Of a DNA stretch of 64,000 nt, positions 45,518 to 54,574 are shown piece after piece; position 1 is the first letter of the stretch; each line of letters opens with the position of its first letter. Origin of the DNA: Nostoc sp. NMS9 (lineage in GTDB: Bacteria; Cyanobacteriota; Cyanobacteriia; Cyanobacteriales; Nostocaceae); NCBI RefSeq assembly GCF_017114995.1, contig NZ_JABXKL010000048.1:25613-89612 (forward strand), written 5' to 3'. The notes below the pieces were generated by a model, which was given only the letters and a program-made list of their open reading frames with translations, was not told where the DNA came from and made no database searches. Made by a program: the position numbers and the translations under genes.

Positions 45518-45550
45518 CAATTCTAAATTAGTCACGAACAACAAGATACC

Positions 45551-45691
45551 GGACTTATTAGACCTCTTGCATAAATCAAAAATAAAGAACCCCACCCCGC
45601 ATTTGCTGATGCAAACGCTCCCCTCCCCTTGGTAAGGGGAGGGGTTGGGGGTGGGTGTTAGGGACTTTTGCAAGAGGTCTATTAAATAAAT
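45551..45691. mobile_element. MITE-like element with AGACCTCTTGCA ends
   Basis: AGACCTCTTGCA (about 45560-45571) and TGCAAGAGGTCT (45669-45680) are perfect inverted ends, and the flanking GGACTTATT / AATAAATCC words extend the match. Inside is a CCCTCCCC-TTGG-AAGGGGAGGG hairpin. No transposase is encoded. Confidence 0.7.
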
Positions 45692-45834
45692 CCGATATCT
45701 GTTTGTATTAGTGTTTGCAAGTAAAATATGATTACTATATTTTTTGAAAAGTTGCAAATTGCGTAGAATAATTTCAATAATAAAAATTAATCTAAAAATA
45801 TAGGTAGATTTTAAAGTAAAACCTATTTAAAAAA

Positions 45835-48015
45835 ATGGTTGTAACTTTTAAAAGTTTATTTAGACAGCCAGTTATTCTTTCAAGTGCGATCGCAACACTT
45901 CTGTTAGTAGGCATTCAAAAACTGGGGGTTTTCGAGCCTCTAGAAATGAAAGTCTACGACCAAATGATGCAATTACGTGCTGACTCAGGCCCAGACACTC
46001 GTTTGTTGATTGTTGCTTTAAGTGAAAAAGATATCCAAAAATGGAATTGGCCCCTGTCTAGTGAACTTCTAGACCAGCTATTAGGCAAACTTGAAGAATA
46101 TCAACCGCGAGTCATTGGTCTAGATATTTTTCGTGACTTACCAGTACCACCTGGTCATGACAAACTACTGCAACGCTTACAACAAAGCGATATCATCATT
46201 CCTATCTGCAAACATTCTGGTTCTAACAATCCGGGAATAGCGCCTCCAAAAGGCGTTGAAGCAGAGCGAGTCGGATTTAATGATGTCGTAGAAGATACTG
46301 ATGCCACAATTCGCCGCAATCTATTATTGGTAAGTGCAGAAGAGTCCGATTCTTGTCAAAGTACCTATTCTTTTAGCTTACAACTAGCGCTCAAATATTT
46401 AGAAGTCGGAGGCATCCAACTAGAATTTACCCCCAAAAAGGAACTAAGACTACGTAATACTGTATTTAAACCCCTGCAAAGTAACGCTGGCGGTTATCAA
46501 AAAGCAGATACCAATGGCTACCAAATCCTGCTTAACTACCGTTCTGGTCATCAGGTTGCCCAGCAGGTAACTATTACAGAAGTACTTGCAAATCAAGTTA
46601 AACCAGATTTAGTTAAAGACCGCATTGTTTTGATTGGTTCAACAGCCAATAGTTTAAATGATATTTTTAATACGCCCTTTGCTAGCGGTAAGTCAGATAA
46701 TTCTGGCAAGATGGCCGGAATTGAAATTCATGCCCACAGCGTTAGTCAAATTCTCAGTGCTGTTCTGAACAAACAACCTCTATTTTGGTTTTTGCCTGAG
46801 TGGGGTAAAGTCCTTTGGATATGGGGATGGACTGTAGTTGGTGGGTTGCTGGTATGGCGGATTCAACATCCGCTAGGCTTAGGATTGGCAGCAGCAACAG
46901 CCCTGGCAGTATTATTTGGAGCTAATTTTCTCATTTTTACCCAAGCTGGATGGTTGCCAGTCATACCTCCGGGGTTAGGGTTAGTATTTACTGCCGGGAG
47001 TGTCCTTGCCTATAGTGCTTATCAAACCAAGCAAGAGCAAAAAGAAATTACCCAACGGGTTCAAGAACACCAACAATTAATTGTGGAATTGCAAGGTCTT
47101 TTACGGCAGCGTGGCAACGCCTCAAATGAAGCGCCAACGATAATTGTTGATTCCATTGGGCAAGAAATTGCACTAGGCACGGTACTAAACAACCGCTACA
47201 AAATTACTCAACCCTTGGGTTCTGGGGGATTTAGCAATACTTATTTGGCTGACGATATCCAGCGTCCTGGTAATCCGCAGTGTGTGGTTAAACAGTTGCG
47301 GCCTCCTCGCCAAGATGCAGAATATTTAAATGTTGTCAGACGCCTATTCGACGCTGAAGCAGAAATTTTAGAAACTTTGGGTAAGCACCCACAAATTCCC
47401 CAACTACTAGCTTTTTTTGAAGAAAATCGGCAATTTTCTTTAGTGCAAGAATTTGTTAGAGGACACGCTATGGATAAAGAGTTAACTGCTGGGAAGCGGC
47501 TGAAACAAGGTGAAGTTGTGGAGATACTCAAAGAAGTTTTAAACGTGCTGGTTTTTGTTCACAGCTATGGTGTAATCCATCGAGATATCAAACCTAGTAA
47601 TTTGATTAGGCGAGAATCAGATCGGCACATTGTTTTAATTGACTTTGGTGCTGTTAAGCAAATTCAACCTCAGCAGCAAGAAGCTCAGACAATTTCAATT
47701 GGCACTCCTAGTTATGCACCTTCGGAACAAATGAGCGGGTTGCCAAAACTCAACAGCGATATTTATGCGTTGGGAATTATGGGAATACAAGGTTTAACTG
47801 GGGTAGAACCCAGAGAGTTTCGTAGAGACACAAATACTGGTGAAATAATTATCCAAAGTGAATCTGATGCTAATCAACAGATTTGGCAACATTGGCGCGA
47901 ATTAACTGAGGCTACAGACGAGTTGGTTATGATTTTAAATAAAATGGTACATTTCGACTTCACTCAACGATATCAGTCAGCCGCAGAGGTGCTTAAAAAT
48001 CTCGAAAGTATTTAG
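45835..48015 (+). CDS. CHASE2 domain serine/threonine protein kinase
   Basis: 726 residues. A signal-anchor helix (about residues 11-30) precedes an extracytoplasmic CHASE2 domain to about residue 320 (YDQMMQLRADSGPDTRLLIV, VIGLDIFRDLP, LINYRSG-like, KDRIVLIGSTANSLNDIFNT). Three transmembrane helices follow (about 322-405), then a coiled coil and a complete Ser/Thr kinase domain (LGSGGFSNTYLADD, VVKQL, IHRDIKPSNL, IDFGAVKQ, GTPSYAPSEQ). All catalytic residues are present. It probably phosphorylates targets read by FHA proteins, such as its upstream neighbour. Confidence 0.93.
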   Translation: MVVTFKSLFRQPVILSSAIATLLLVGIQKLGVFEPLEMKVYDQMMQLRADSGPDTRLLIVALSEKDIQKWNWPLSSELLDQLLGKLEEYQPRVIGLDIFRDLPVPPGHDKLLQRLQQSDIIIPICKHSGSNNPGIAPPKGVEAERVGFNDVVEDTDATIRRNLLLVSAEESDSCQSTYSFSLQLALKYLEVGGIQLEFTPKKELRLRNTVFKPLQSNAGGYQKADTNGYQILLNYRSGHQVAQQVTITEVLANQVKPDLVKDRIVLIGSTANSLNDIFNTPFASGKSDNSGKMAGIEIHAHSVSQILSAVLNKQPLFWFLPEWGKVLWIWGWTVVGGLLVWRIQHPLGLGLAAATALAVLFGANFLIFTQAGWLPVIPPGLGLVFTAGSVLAYSAYQTKQEQKEITQRVQEHQQLIVELQGLLRQRGNASNEAPTIIVDSIGQEIALGTVLNNRYKITQPLGSGGFSNTYLADDIQRPGNPQCVVKQLRPPRQDAEYLNVVRRLFDAEAEILETLGKHPQIPQLLAFFEENRQFSLVQEFVRGHAMDKELTAGKRLKQGEVVEILKEVLNVLVFVHSYGVIHRDIKPSNLIRRESDRHIVLIDFGAVKQIQPQQQEAQTISIGTPSYAPSEQMSGLPKLNSDIYALGIMGIQGLTGVEPREFRRDTNTGEIIIQSESDANQQIWQHWRELTEATDELVMILNKMVHFDFTQRYQSAAEVLKNLESI

Positions 48016-48046
48016 TACTTTTTCTAAACACTAAAGTGCTAATAAA

Positions 48047-48078
48047 AAAGCTCGGTTACTTGCATAACCAAGCTCTTA
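48047..48078. terminator. hairpin between the CHASE2 kinase and hsp20
   Basis: AGCTCGGTTA pairs with TAACCAAGCT (one mismatch), with T- and A-rich flanks; usable in both directions for these convergent genes. Confidence 0.6.
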
Positions 48079-48146
48079 ACTATTTCAATCAATCATTGGA
48101 GGTAAAATAGTGCGTAGGCGTAGCCCGTCGTAGACATCGCAAATTA

Positions 48147-48599
48147 TTAGTTAGCAGATTGTTCCAAATTCACTTTGACAACTTTGTTCTTTTCTTGCTC
48201 AGTTTTAGGGAGTGTTAGATTCAAGATGCCATCTTTATAATCTGCCGTAACGTTAGTATTTTGAATCCGAGCCGATAGAGGAATTACGCGTTGAAATTTA
48301 CCGTAATGAAACTCACTTCTGGTAACACCTTTTTCCTCTGTTTTCGTTTCAGACTTCCGCTCACCGCTAATGTAAACAGCATTTTCTGTGACTTGCACAT
48401 CCAGGTCTTTAGCTTCTATTCCTGGCAGTTCTATCTTCAGATGAATCGCATCTTCAGTTTCTTGGATTTCAGCAGCAGGAACTTTGCTTAAGCCTTTGTC
48501 AAACAATGCAGATGGTAGTCTGGTATCTTCAAATAAACTATTGATTTGGTGTTGTAGAGTGTCAATTTCTCTCCAAGGATTCCAACGAACTAGTGTCAT
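48147..48599 (-). CDS. hspA: small heat shock protein (Hsp20/alpha-crystallin)
   Basis: 150 residues from the ATG at 48599 (MTLVRWNPWREIDTLQHQIN), with AAAGAG upstream; an in-frame ATG at 48614 is less likely. The alpha-crystallin domain runs from about 42 to 140 (AIHLKIELPGIEAKDLDVQV, YISGERKSE, GKFQRVIPLSARI, ADYKDGILNLTLPK). Small Hsps hold unfolding proteins and in cyanobacteria also stabilise thylakoids. The 380-bp region upstream probably holds its heat-responsive promoter. Confidence 0.94.
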   Translation of the reverse strand: MTLVRWNPWREIDTLQHQINSLFEDTRLPSALFDKGLSKVPAAEIQETEDAIHLKIELPGIEAKDLDVQVTENAVYISGERKSETKTEEKGVTRSEFHYGKFQRVIPLSARIQNTNVTADYKDGILNLTLPKTEQEKNKVVKVNLEQSAN

Positions 48600-48614
48600 A
48601 ACTCTTTCTCGCAT

Positions 48615-48993
48615 CAGTTAGCTTTGTTTAATAAGTTTTGCACTTAACTTTGTGCTTACATATTCATATTATGTAGAGTTGAACCTGCTGTAAATTCGGT
48701 TTTTAACACCAATGAATTGATGATTACCGTACTAAATTAGATAGAAAAAATTTTACAGTCTACTGTAATTTGTATGTTCGGTAAACCCGAATACGCAAAT
48801 TAGATTTAATTTATACTAAACCAATAAATTTGCTATTGAAGGGATAGCACAGAAATACGATGCCTCAGTTGGGCTATGTTTACAACTGAGTAACAGCTTT
48901 GCATAAATTTTTAGATAACCTCAGTTAAATACATATCTGTTCAATTTTGTCCTGCACTTAACTCCCGATTTATTAACCAACACAGTATCAATA
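48615..48993. other. hsp20 upstream region
   Basis: AT-rich, with no gene. I saw no convincing CIRCE inverted repeat. Confidence 0.45.
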
Positions 48994-49218
48994 ATGAAAC
49001 TCTTTTCCCTGCTCAATTTTGCACACATTCTTGATTCTAGTGTCCTACCTAGAATCGCTAGGAATCAAATAGCTACTCATAGCAAGAGTGGCACATCAAT
49101 CAACACAGCTATCAAATCTAATACTTTACACAACCATTCCACAGATATCAATTGCCTCAAAACCTTTGATACTGCTGTTCTTGCTTATCACATGATGGGT
49201 CTTAGCAACTTTGAATGA
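48994..49218 (+). CDS. truncated paralogue of the adjacent small secreted protein
   Basis: 74 residues. It resembles the N-terminal half of the next gene: MKLFSLLNFAHILDSSVLPR against MKLSILIDSVLIVTSIALLP, then NQIATHSKSGTSI and CLKTFDTAVLAYHMMG against YLKPFDAVFLAYQS. It then stops, losing the C-terminal half. Probably a decaying tandem duplicate. A signal peptide is weak. Confidence 0.5.
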   Translation: MKLFSLLNFAHILDSSVLPRIARNQIATHSKSGTSINTAIKSNTLHNHSTDINCLKTFDTAVLAYHMMGLSNFE

Positions 49219-49370
49219 ACCGTAGGATGCGCTCAATTAAATCACCCGAATGGGTGAAGAGCAAATCAACCGTTCAGGTGAACTGGGTGCAGGAAGTTAA
49301 AACAGATAAAAAATAAGACTCTATTACTCAAGAACACTAATTGCACTTTACTATAACTAAGGATAATCCT

Positions 49371-49766
49371 ATGAAACTCTCTATCTTGATTGATTCTGTA
49401 CTCATTGTTACTTCTATTGCTTTATTGCCTGGAATCGGTGGCACTCAAATAGCTACTAGCAATAGTGGCGAACCTATAGCTATCAACTCTAATAATTTAT
49501 CTACTCATTCCAATAACGTCAGCTACCTCAAACCCTTTGATGCTGTATTTCTAGCTTATCAAAGTAATCTGAAAGCACAGGGTATTCCTAGCAGTAGCGC
49601 TTTGGTATCTCAATACCAAACAGGAAACCTGACTGTACCAAATCTGGTTAAGGCTGCTGTCAACACTAAAAAGTTACCAGCACAAGCTATGAATGATAAA
49701 GGTTATCTAAACGCTGTCGAGTCACAGCTGACATCATACGACAGTACTAATGATTTATCTTACTAA
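49371..49766 (+). CDS. small putatively secreted cyanobacterial hypothetical protein
   Basis: 131 residues from the ATG at 49371. A hydrophobic N-terminus (MKLSILIDSVLIVTSIALLP) suggests a signal peptide. The conserved-looking body contains YLKPFDAVFLAYQSNLKAQG, VSQYQTGNLTVPNLVKAAVN and LPAQAMNDKGYLNAVESQL, a pattern I associate with a Nostoc-type hypothetical family. Function unknown. It is preceded by a truncated duplicate and followed by a terminator at 49906. Confidence 0.65.
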   Translation: MKLSILIDSVLIVTSIALLPGIGGTQIATSNSGEPIAINSNNLSTHSNNVSYLKPFDAVFLAYQSNLKAQGIPSSSALVSQYQTGNLTVPNLVKAAVNTKKLPAQAMNDKGYLNAVESQLTSYDSTNDLSY

Positions 49767-49905
49767 GTACAGACTTGCGGAGGTTCGTAATGGATTTATA
49801 AAATGCTGTACTATCATCTGGTTGCTTTGACAACAAAATGCGTAACCGAGCAGGAAAAGCTGCTGTCTCCCCCTAATCACTATTTCATTTGCAAAAATTA
49901 CTTTG

Positions 49906-49933
49906 ACCCCTTCAACACCTTGGAGGGGTTTTT
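49906..49933 (+). terminator. rho-independent terminator
   Basis: ACCCCTTC pairs imperfectly with GGAGGGGT around AACACCTT, followed by a T-run (TTTTT). Confidence 0.75.
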
Positions 49934-50121
49934 AGTTGGTGCTACGGTTGTTACTTGCTCTAGCGTCATCCCATGCACAGTAGCACTGGAATGCTTTCTG
50001 CTCCCACAATGGCGTAGCATATCACACTTTTAGAAAAAAGGGACGGGTCATAAATTATTTACTGTTCTATCAAATTAACGTTGTTAAGTTACTCAGCAGG
50101 TGTAGTTTTCACCTCCAGGCT

Positions 50122-50889
50122 GTGTTAGATATTGTGACGCGAAACAGGAGTATAGATACTTTGCTAAAGCTTTCTCCAGAATCTCCTCTATTTATTGTGT
50201 TAATCATTATTAGTTTTCTAGTAGTAACTTTGTCAACTTGGTTATCATCTAAACCATTTGTTTTAAAACCATTTGGGGTTAATGATATTGTCCAACTGCT
50301 CACATTACAATTATTCATTTCTTTGCTGTTAGAGCGTTCTTTAGAAGTTTTTATAACTACTTGGCGTGGCCCATTCGTCGAACAGTTAGATATTAGTATC
50401 CAGCAAAAAAAGGCTCTATTGTCTGAGAAGATAAGACTTATGGAAGTACAACAGAACCAATTCTCTTCTTTCGAATCTAATCAAATCAGTGGACTCCCAC
50501 CAGAAGGAATGAGTTTAGAACAGCAAATCATCCAAAACTTTACACAAAACCAACAAGAACCATTAAAAATATTCAAGCCACAAATGGATGATATAAATGA
50601 AAAAGAGCACCAAAGAGCAGCCTATAAATCTGATACACGAACAATTGCTCTATGGACATCTCTTTTATTCGGTCTTTTAATGAGCGCAATAGGTATTCGC
50701 TCAATTGAGCCACTTGTAGTTATTGATTTAGATAATCCCATACAAGTAATTATTTTCCGTTGTTTAGATGCATTGCTGACAGGAGGTTTAATTGCAGGAG
50801 GTAGCGAGGGAATTCATAAGCTCATAAAAGTTTTTATCGACTTTATGGAAGCTACATCTAAACAAATCAAAAATCAGGGATCGTCTTGA
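50122..50889 (+). CDS. hypothetical membrane protein
   Basis: 255 residues from GTG 50122 (a GTG at residue 5 is an alternative). Two N-terminal hydrophobic segments (about 22-42 and 55-75), a central polar, Gln-rich coiled-coil-like region (QQKKALLSEKIRLMEVQQNQ) and two C-terminal segments (about 177-195 and 215-232). I do not recognise the family. It is monocistronic, convergent with the MOSC-ATL gene. Confidence 0.65.
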   Translation: MLDIVTRNRSIDTLLKLSPESPLFIVLIIISFLVVTLSTWLSSKPFVLKPFGVNDIVQLLTLQLFISLLLERSLEVFITTWRGPFVEQLDISIQQKKALLSEKIRLMEVQQNQFSSFESNQISGLPPEGMSLEQQIIQNFTQNQQEPLKIFKPQMDDINEKEHQRAAYKSDTRTIALWTSLLFGLLMSAIGIRSIEPLVVIDLDNPIQVIIFRCLDALLTGGLIAGGSEGIHKLIKVFIDFMEATSKQIKNQGSS

Positions 50890-50943
50890 TGAAGTTCTGA
50901 ATGTAGGATAATATTATCAATATTCTGGTAATTACATTAATAT

Positions 50944-51726
50944 CTATTCTAAATATAGAGTACCATCTTCCCATAAATAATCTTTAATTTCTACAAAATT
51001 TTTGTTTAAATTGTTTAATAAATCTGCTTTAGATAAAACCTGAACTTTTTCCATTTCCAACTTATTTTTTTGTAAGCTCACATAAGTTATCAAATAACCT
51101 TTAGAGTCTAATATTCTATGTACCGGATAATCAACAGGTGAAGTTTTTTTTAGGTATATAGGAATAGCTCTCAGATAGCTATTATCTACTCCTATAGCTT
51201 TGATTATCTGTTTATATGTAACTACTTTTCCACTTGGAATTTTGATAATAAAATTTAGAAATCGTTTATATGGATTTTCAGATAATGCTGGAAATTTATT
51301 AGTTTGAACCTGAAAATTACTACCAACCTTGATTTGACCTGATTTAATAACTACACCTAAAATTCCTCTTTTACCTTGGATGCTTTTTAATGATTCTACC
51401 AAGTGAGCTATTCGCTTACATGGTTCGCAGTGAAAAGTTAGCCGAATTGCTGCACCACTTTCAAAGGTTAGCAAAGAGCCAGGGATAAATTTATCAATTT
51501 CTATACCTTGAACCACAATATTTTCTCGCAATTCTCCTGGTTGAATTGATAAGTCGAAAATATCTTCGTACCTAACAATTAGAACTTGCCTGGGACTTAT
51601 AGGATCGGCATTAATATCTCCTTCTATACCATGATTTACCTTTAAATTTAATGTTTTTAGCTCTACCATTGCAGAGCCTAGTTTTATTTTGCTAAAAAGA
51701 TGCATGATTGAGAGAGCCATATTCAT
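50944..51726 (-). CDS. MOSC domain fused to an alkyltransferase-like (ATL/MGMT-fold) domain
   Basis: 260 residues. Residues about 10-140 are a MOSC domain (NHGIEGDINADPISPRQVLI, LRENIVVQGIEIDKFIPGSL, CEPCKRI with C103 as the likely cofactor Cys). Residues about 150-235 are the DNA-binding fold of O6-alkylguanine transferases (YKRFLNFIIKIPSGKVVTYK, IPIYLKKTSPVDYPVHRILD, SKGYL). The PCHR active-site Cys is Val202 (PVHR), so it would bind but not repair alkylated bases, like ATL proteins. The start is uncertain (ATG at 51705 also possible). It is 24 bp downstream of the fibrillin gene. Confidence 0.8.
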   Translation of the reverse strand: MNMALSIMHLFSKIKLGSAMVELKTLNLKVNHGIEGDINADPISPRQVLIVRYEDIFDLSIQPGELRENIVVQGIEIDKFIPGSLLTFESGAAIRLTFHCEPCKRIAHLVESLKSIQGKRGILGVVIKSGQIKVGSNFQVQTNKFPALSENPYKRFLNFIIKIPSGKVVTYKQIIKAIGVDNSYLRAIPIYLKKTSPVDYPVHRILDSKGYLITYVSLQKNKLEMEKVQVLSKADLLNNLNKNFVEIKDYLWEDGTLYLE

Positions 51727-51750
51727 TCAGCAGCGTGATTAATCTCAAAT

Positions 51751-52398
51751 TTAGGAGGTGAAGTCAGGTAAATTATCGGATTTACTAAGAATGAATAAAC
51801 TTCCATCTCCTCCACGTCCAATTCTTAAGGTTTCATCTAAGTAAGTAATATCCAATGTGGCAGTTCTGCTAGTAGGATTATTAGCTGGGACAACCTTAAA
51901 TGGGTTAAGTTGAGGAGTATTAATACCAACAATCTTCTCAATCGATAGATAGCGTTTGTCAAAATAGACGTTGATACGTTTGTTCTCTAGAGGCTCTAAA
52001 TCTTCTTTGGCTGGCTCAAAGCTAGCTGTCACTTTGACATATCCCGATACTAGTCCCAGAGGATGTTGAACTTTAGCTAGATTGAAAAACAATTTATTTG
52101 CAACATCAATAACTTGATAAACTTTACCCAGCTTTAATCCCAATGGAAGAGAAGCTAAAGAACGTATTTCTCTGGCTGTGGAGTATTGCAGTTGCCAAGC
52201 TCCCTCTAGCAAAGAAGTAGCGTAGATAAGAGGATTGAGATTGGGATTGACTCTCTCCAGTTCCGTCGTCAATTGTTCAATTTCTGCGGCTAAGGTTTTG
52301 TTTAGCTGCAAATCGGTAATGGGAGAGCCGTTGCTTTTTATTTGAATATTCTCAAGCTTTACTTGTAATTTTTCCTTAATTAAAAGTTGGTTATTCAA
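51751..52398 (-). CDS. PAP/fibrillin (plastoglobulin-like) protein
   Basis: 215 residues. The PAP_fibrillin domain is shown by LLEGAWQLQYSTAREIRSLA, VYQVIDVANKLFFNLAKV, and the C-terminal LDITYLDETLRIGRGGDGSL, FILSK. Such lipocalin-like proteins associate with thylakoids and plastoglobule-like lipid bodies. It is upstream of the MOSC-ATL gene, with a short spacer. Confidence 0.9.
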   Translation of the reverse strand: MNNQLLIKEKLQVKLENIQIKSNGSPITDLQLNKTLAAEIEQLTTELERVNPNLNPLIYATSLLEGAWQLQYSTAREIRSLASLPLGLKLGKVYQVIDVANKLFFNLAKVQHPLGLVSGYVKVTASFEPAKEDLEPLENKRINVYFDKRYLSIEKIVGINTPQLNPFKVVPANNPTSRTATLDITYLDETLRIGRGGDGSLFILSKSDNLPDFTS

Positions 52399-52485
52399 TG
52401 GTTAAAGATTTTCCTTTATATCTTCTATTTCTTTAGTTCAACTTTCATGCGGGAAGTGCATAAAAGTTGAATTATTTAGATGAGA

Positions 52486-53109
52486 TTAGTCAATCAGTTG
52501 TGGGGTGGGAATTTGCGTATCGAGATCTGCTTGAGAATAAGTAGGAAGCAACCAGCTGCTCTCACCTGTCTTAAATACTTTGGCAGGTTCAACATTCAAT
52601 TCAATTGCACCAGTGGCTGGATTGGTTCTAGCAAGAGACTGTGTGCCATCGACAAACTTAACGGCGATTGGTTGGGTCAGTTCTTGTGGTTGAGCGTTTG
52701 GGCCTAGAACCACTTGAGAACCTGCGGGTAAGTAAATGCCATCGCAATCCCAATCATCATCGGTGATTGTTCCTGCGCCCAGAAAGTAGAGTTGGGTTGG
52801 AGATTTTTTTGGTTTATTGGCATAGACAGCCAAAGTCTTTCCAGTTTCATTGCGGCACTGCGCCCGCTTTCTAGCTGTTTCTATGACATTTTTCTGAGAC
52901 TGCAATTGTGCCAGTCGCTGCTGGAATTGCTCAGGTGTATAGCCAGCTTGCTCAGGTGTATTTTTTACAGTTAGAAGTTGATTGAGCGCCTGAGTTACCT
53001 CAGCATAGTCAGCCCCCTTAGTGAAATCCTTGCCTGCCCAAGAGGGTTGAGCAATTAGCAGGTTCACCATCAATACGAGAGCGACAAGAACAATTTTGAG
53101 AAACTGCAT
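52486..53109 (-). CDS. secreted hypothetical protein
   Basis: 207 residues with a signal peptide (about 1-25, cleavage after QPSWA). The mature protein has a helical N-terminal half (DYAEVTQALNQLLTVKNTPE, TPEQFQQRLAQLQSQKNVIE) and a beta-rich C-terminal half with two Cys pairs possible (QCRNETG, WDCDG). I recognise it as a cyanobacterial-type lumen or periplasmic protein only by its composition. Function unknown. Confidence 0.75.
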   Translation of the reverse strand: MQFLKIVLVALVLMVNLLIAQPSWAGKDFTKGADYAEVTQALNQLLTVKNTPEQAGYTPEQFQQRLAQLQSQKNVIETARKRAQCRNETGKTLAVYANKPKKSPTQLYFLGAGTITDDDWDCDGIYLPAGSQVVLGPNAQPQELTQPIAVKFVDGTQSLARTNPATGAIELNVEPAKVFKTGESSWLLPTYSQADLDTQIPTPQLID

Positions 53110-53307
53110 ATATTTCTCCTTTTTTTGAAATTAGTGTTCAGTACCACTGAAACTTTACCAGATTTCAAATCCTTGAAAATTTTGATCGCGATCGCACCAA
53201 AAATAGCCATAAGATTAATTAATAGCCCTACAAGCTCTCCTAAATATCCAAATAACCTGTAATAGCCTAAAAGGTGGTAACAGTTAACTAGTAACTAATG
53301 GCTGATG

Positions 53308-53988
53308 TCAAACTCTTAACTGAGTGACGGCGATATTGCCGGAAAAACATACATCTACATCGCTACCAGGAGTGCGATCGCGTTTGCCATATTCCCCTAC
53401 ATAATAAAAATCATCGCCTTCAATTCGATAGTTCACGGGCAAAGGTTTGGTACAGGCTTGGCAAAATACCACTTCCGGATCTGGTTCTCCTGGTTGCAGA
53501 TGCGGCAGATTCACATTCCAGAAGCTTCCTGGTTCTAGGGGACGCTTGAGTAAATCCGCTAAAACTTCAGCAGTGAATTTGGCAGCCAGATCCCAATCAA
53601 AATTCTGTTTGGCTTTGCGATACTGAGAAATGGCAACTCCGGGAATACCGTGCATCGCGGCTTCCCGCACGGCGGCAACTGTGCCAGAAATATAGGCATC
53701 GACTCCCAAATTGCCCCCAGCGTTGATACCTGAAAGTACAAATTTGACATCTGCCGGAATTTGTGTTAATGCAATTCTCACACAATCAGCGGGAGTACCT
53801 GCGATCGCATACTCAGTCTCAGAACGTCGCTGGAGGTTGATAGCACGAGTAGTAGTAACTTGATGTCCACAGCCAGACTGATGATCGGCAGGAGCAGCGA
53901 TAATAGAATTTTTGCCATTTACAGCTTTGAGCAGCGCTTGGATACCAGGGGCATCAATGCCATCGTCATTAGTTAAAAGTATAGTCAT
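53308..53988 (-). CDS. surE: 5'/3'-nucleotidase SurE
   Basis: 226 residues. The metal site is TNDDGIDAPG (D-D pair) with SGCGHQVT and the Asn in SGINAGGNLG. SurE removes phosphates from nucleoside monophosphates and short RNAs during stress. The length is slightly shorter than the E. coli protein but complete (TPGSDVDVCFSGNIAVTQL at the end). It stands alone. Confidence 0.95.
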   Translation of the reverse strand: MTILLTNDDGIDAPGIQALLKAVNGKNSIIAAPADHQSGCGHQVTTTRAINLQRRSETEYAIAGTPADCVRIALTQIPADVKFVLSGINAGGNLGVDAYISGTVAAVREAAMHGIPGVAISQYRKAKQNFDWDLAAKFTAEVLADLLKRPLEPGSFWNVNLPHLQPGEPDPEVVFCQACTKPLPVNYRIEGDDFYYVGEYGKRDRTPGSDVDVCFSGNIAVTQLRV

Positions 53989-54574
53989 GTATATATGATA
54001 TTGATTTAGCTAAAATATCAGAAAAATGCAGATATCAACCATCACATAGACATCTACAGCAGAATTCAGAATACAGGAGTAAAACACGCTTTATACCTGG
54101 GTAACAGACGAATCGTTGTGTACCTCACTTTCCTTGAAATCTGCTGTATATAAATTAAATATGCATCATCCAGAACCCTTGTAGAGACGTAGCAGTACAA
54201 CCTATTTACATTCTTTTTCACTCAGATATCTAATGAGTACGGCAGGAAAAGCTATTCGCAGATATGAAAAAATATGGCGTTGTTGAACCAAAATATGAAT
54301 CATGCGATATGATTTCTAGATGGTTTGCAAATTCCGCCCTAAGCATTTGGGTTAATTCCCAAAATGGGCGGTATTTCTTGTGACTAGCAAGACAGTTAAT
54401 GTTAGGTTAATACTTGCAACCGCCCTCAGAACAAGTTTGTGTAATCAAAAATCCCCTACAATACATATTTGCTGGGAATATCAGAAATTTTACACTGAAG
54501 AAAATCGGGAACGAGGTGATTTTTGCAGTGGTTCTGTAGTATTTTTGGTGCAAGTCTGTCTTAGGGATCACATA
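53989..54574. other. divergent intergenic region with a strong hairpin
   Basis: No gene is supported. CCGCCC (54334-54339) pairs with GGGCGG (54366-54371) and an inner TTTGGG with CCCAAA, giving a strong nested hairpin followed by TATTTCTT. It may be a terminator, attenuator or leader structure ahead of the Psb32-like gene. The frame between 54380 and 54575 is open but is not family-like. Confidence 0.55.

Noticed and set aside
49803..50033. 76-codon frame after the small secreted protein
   Set aside because: It spans the terminator at 49906-49933 and has no recognisable features.
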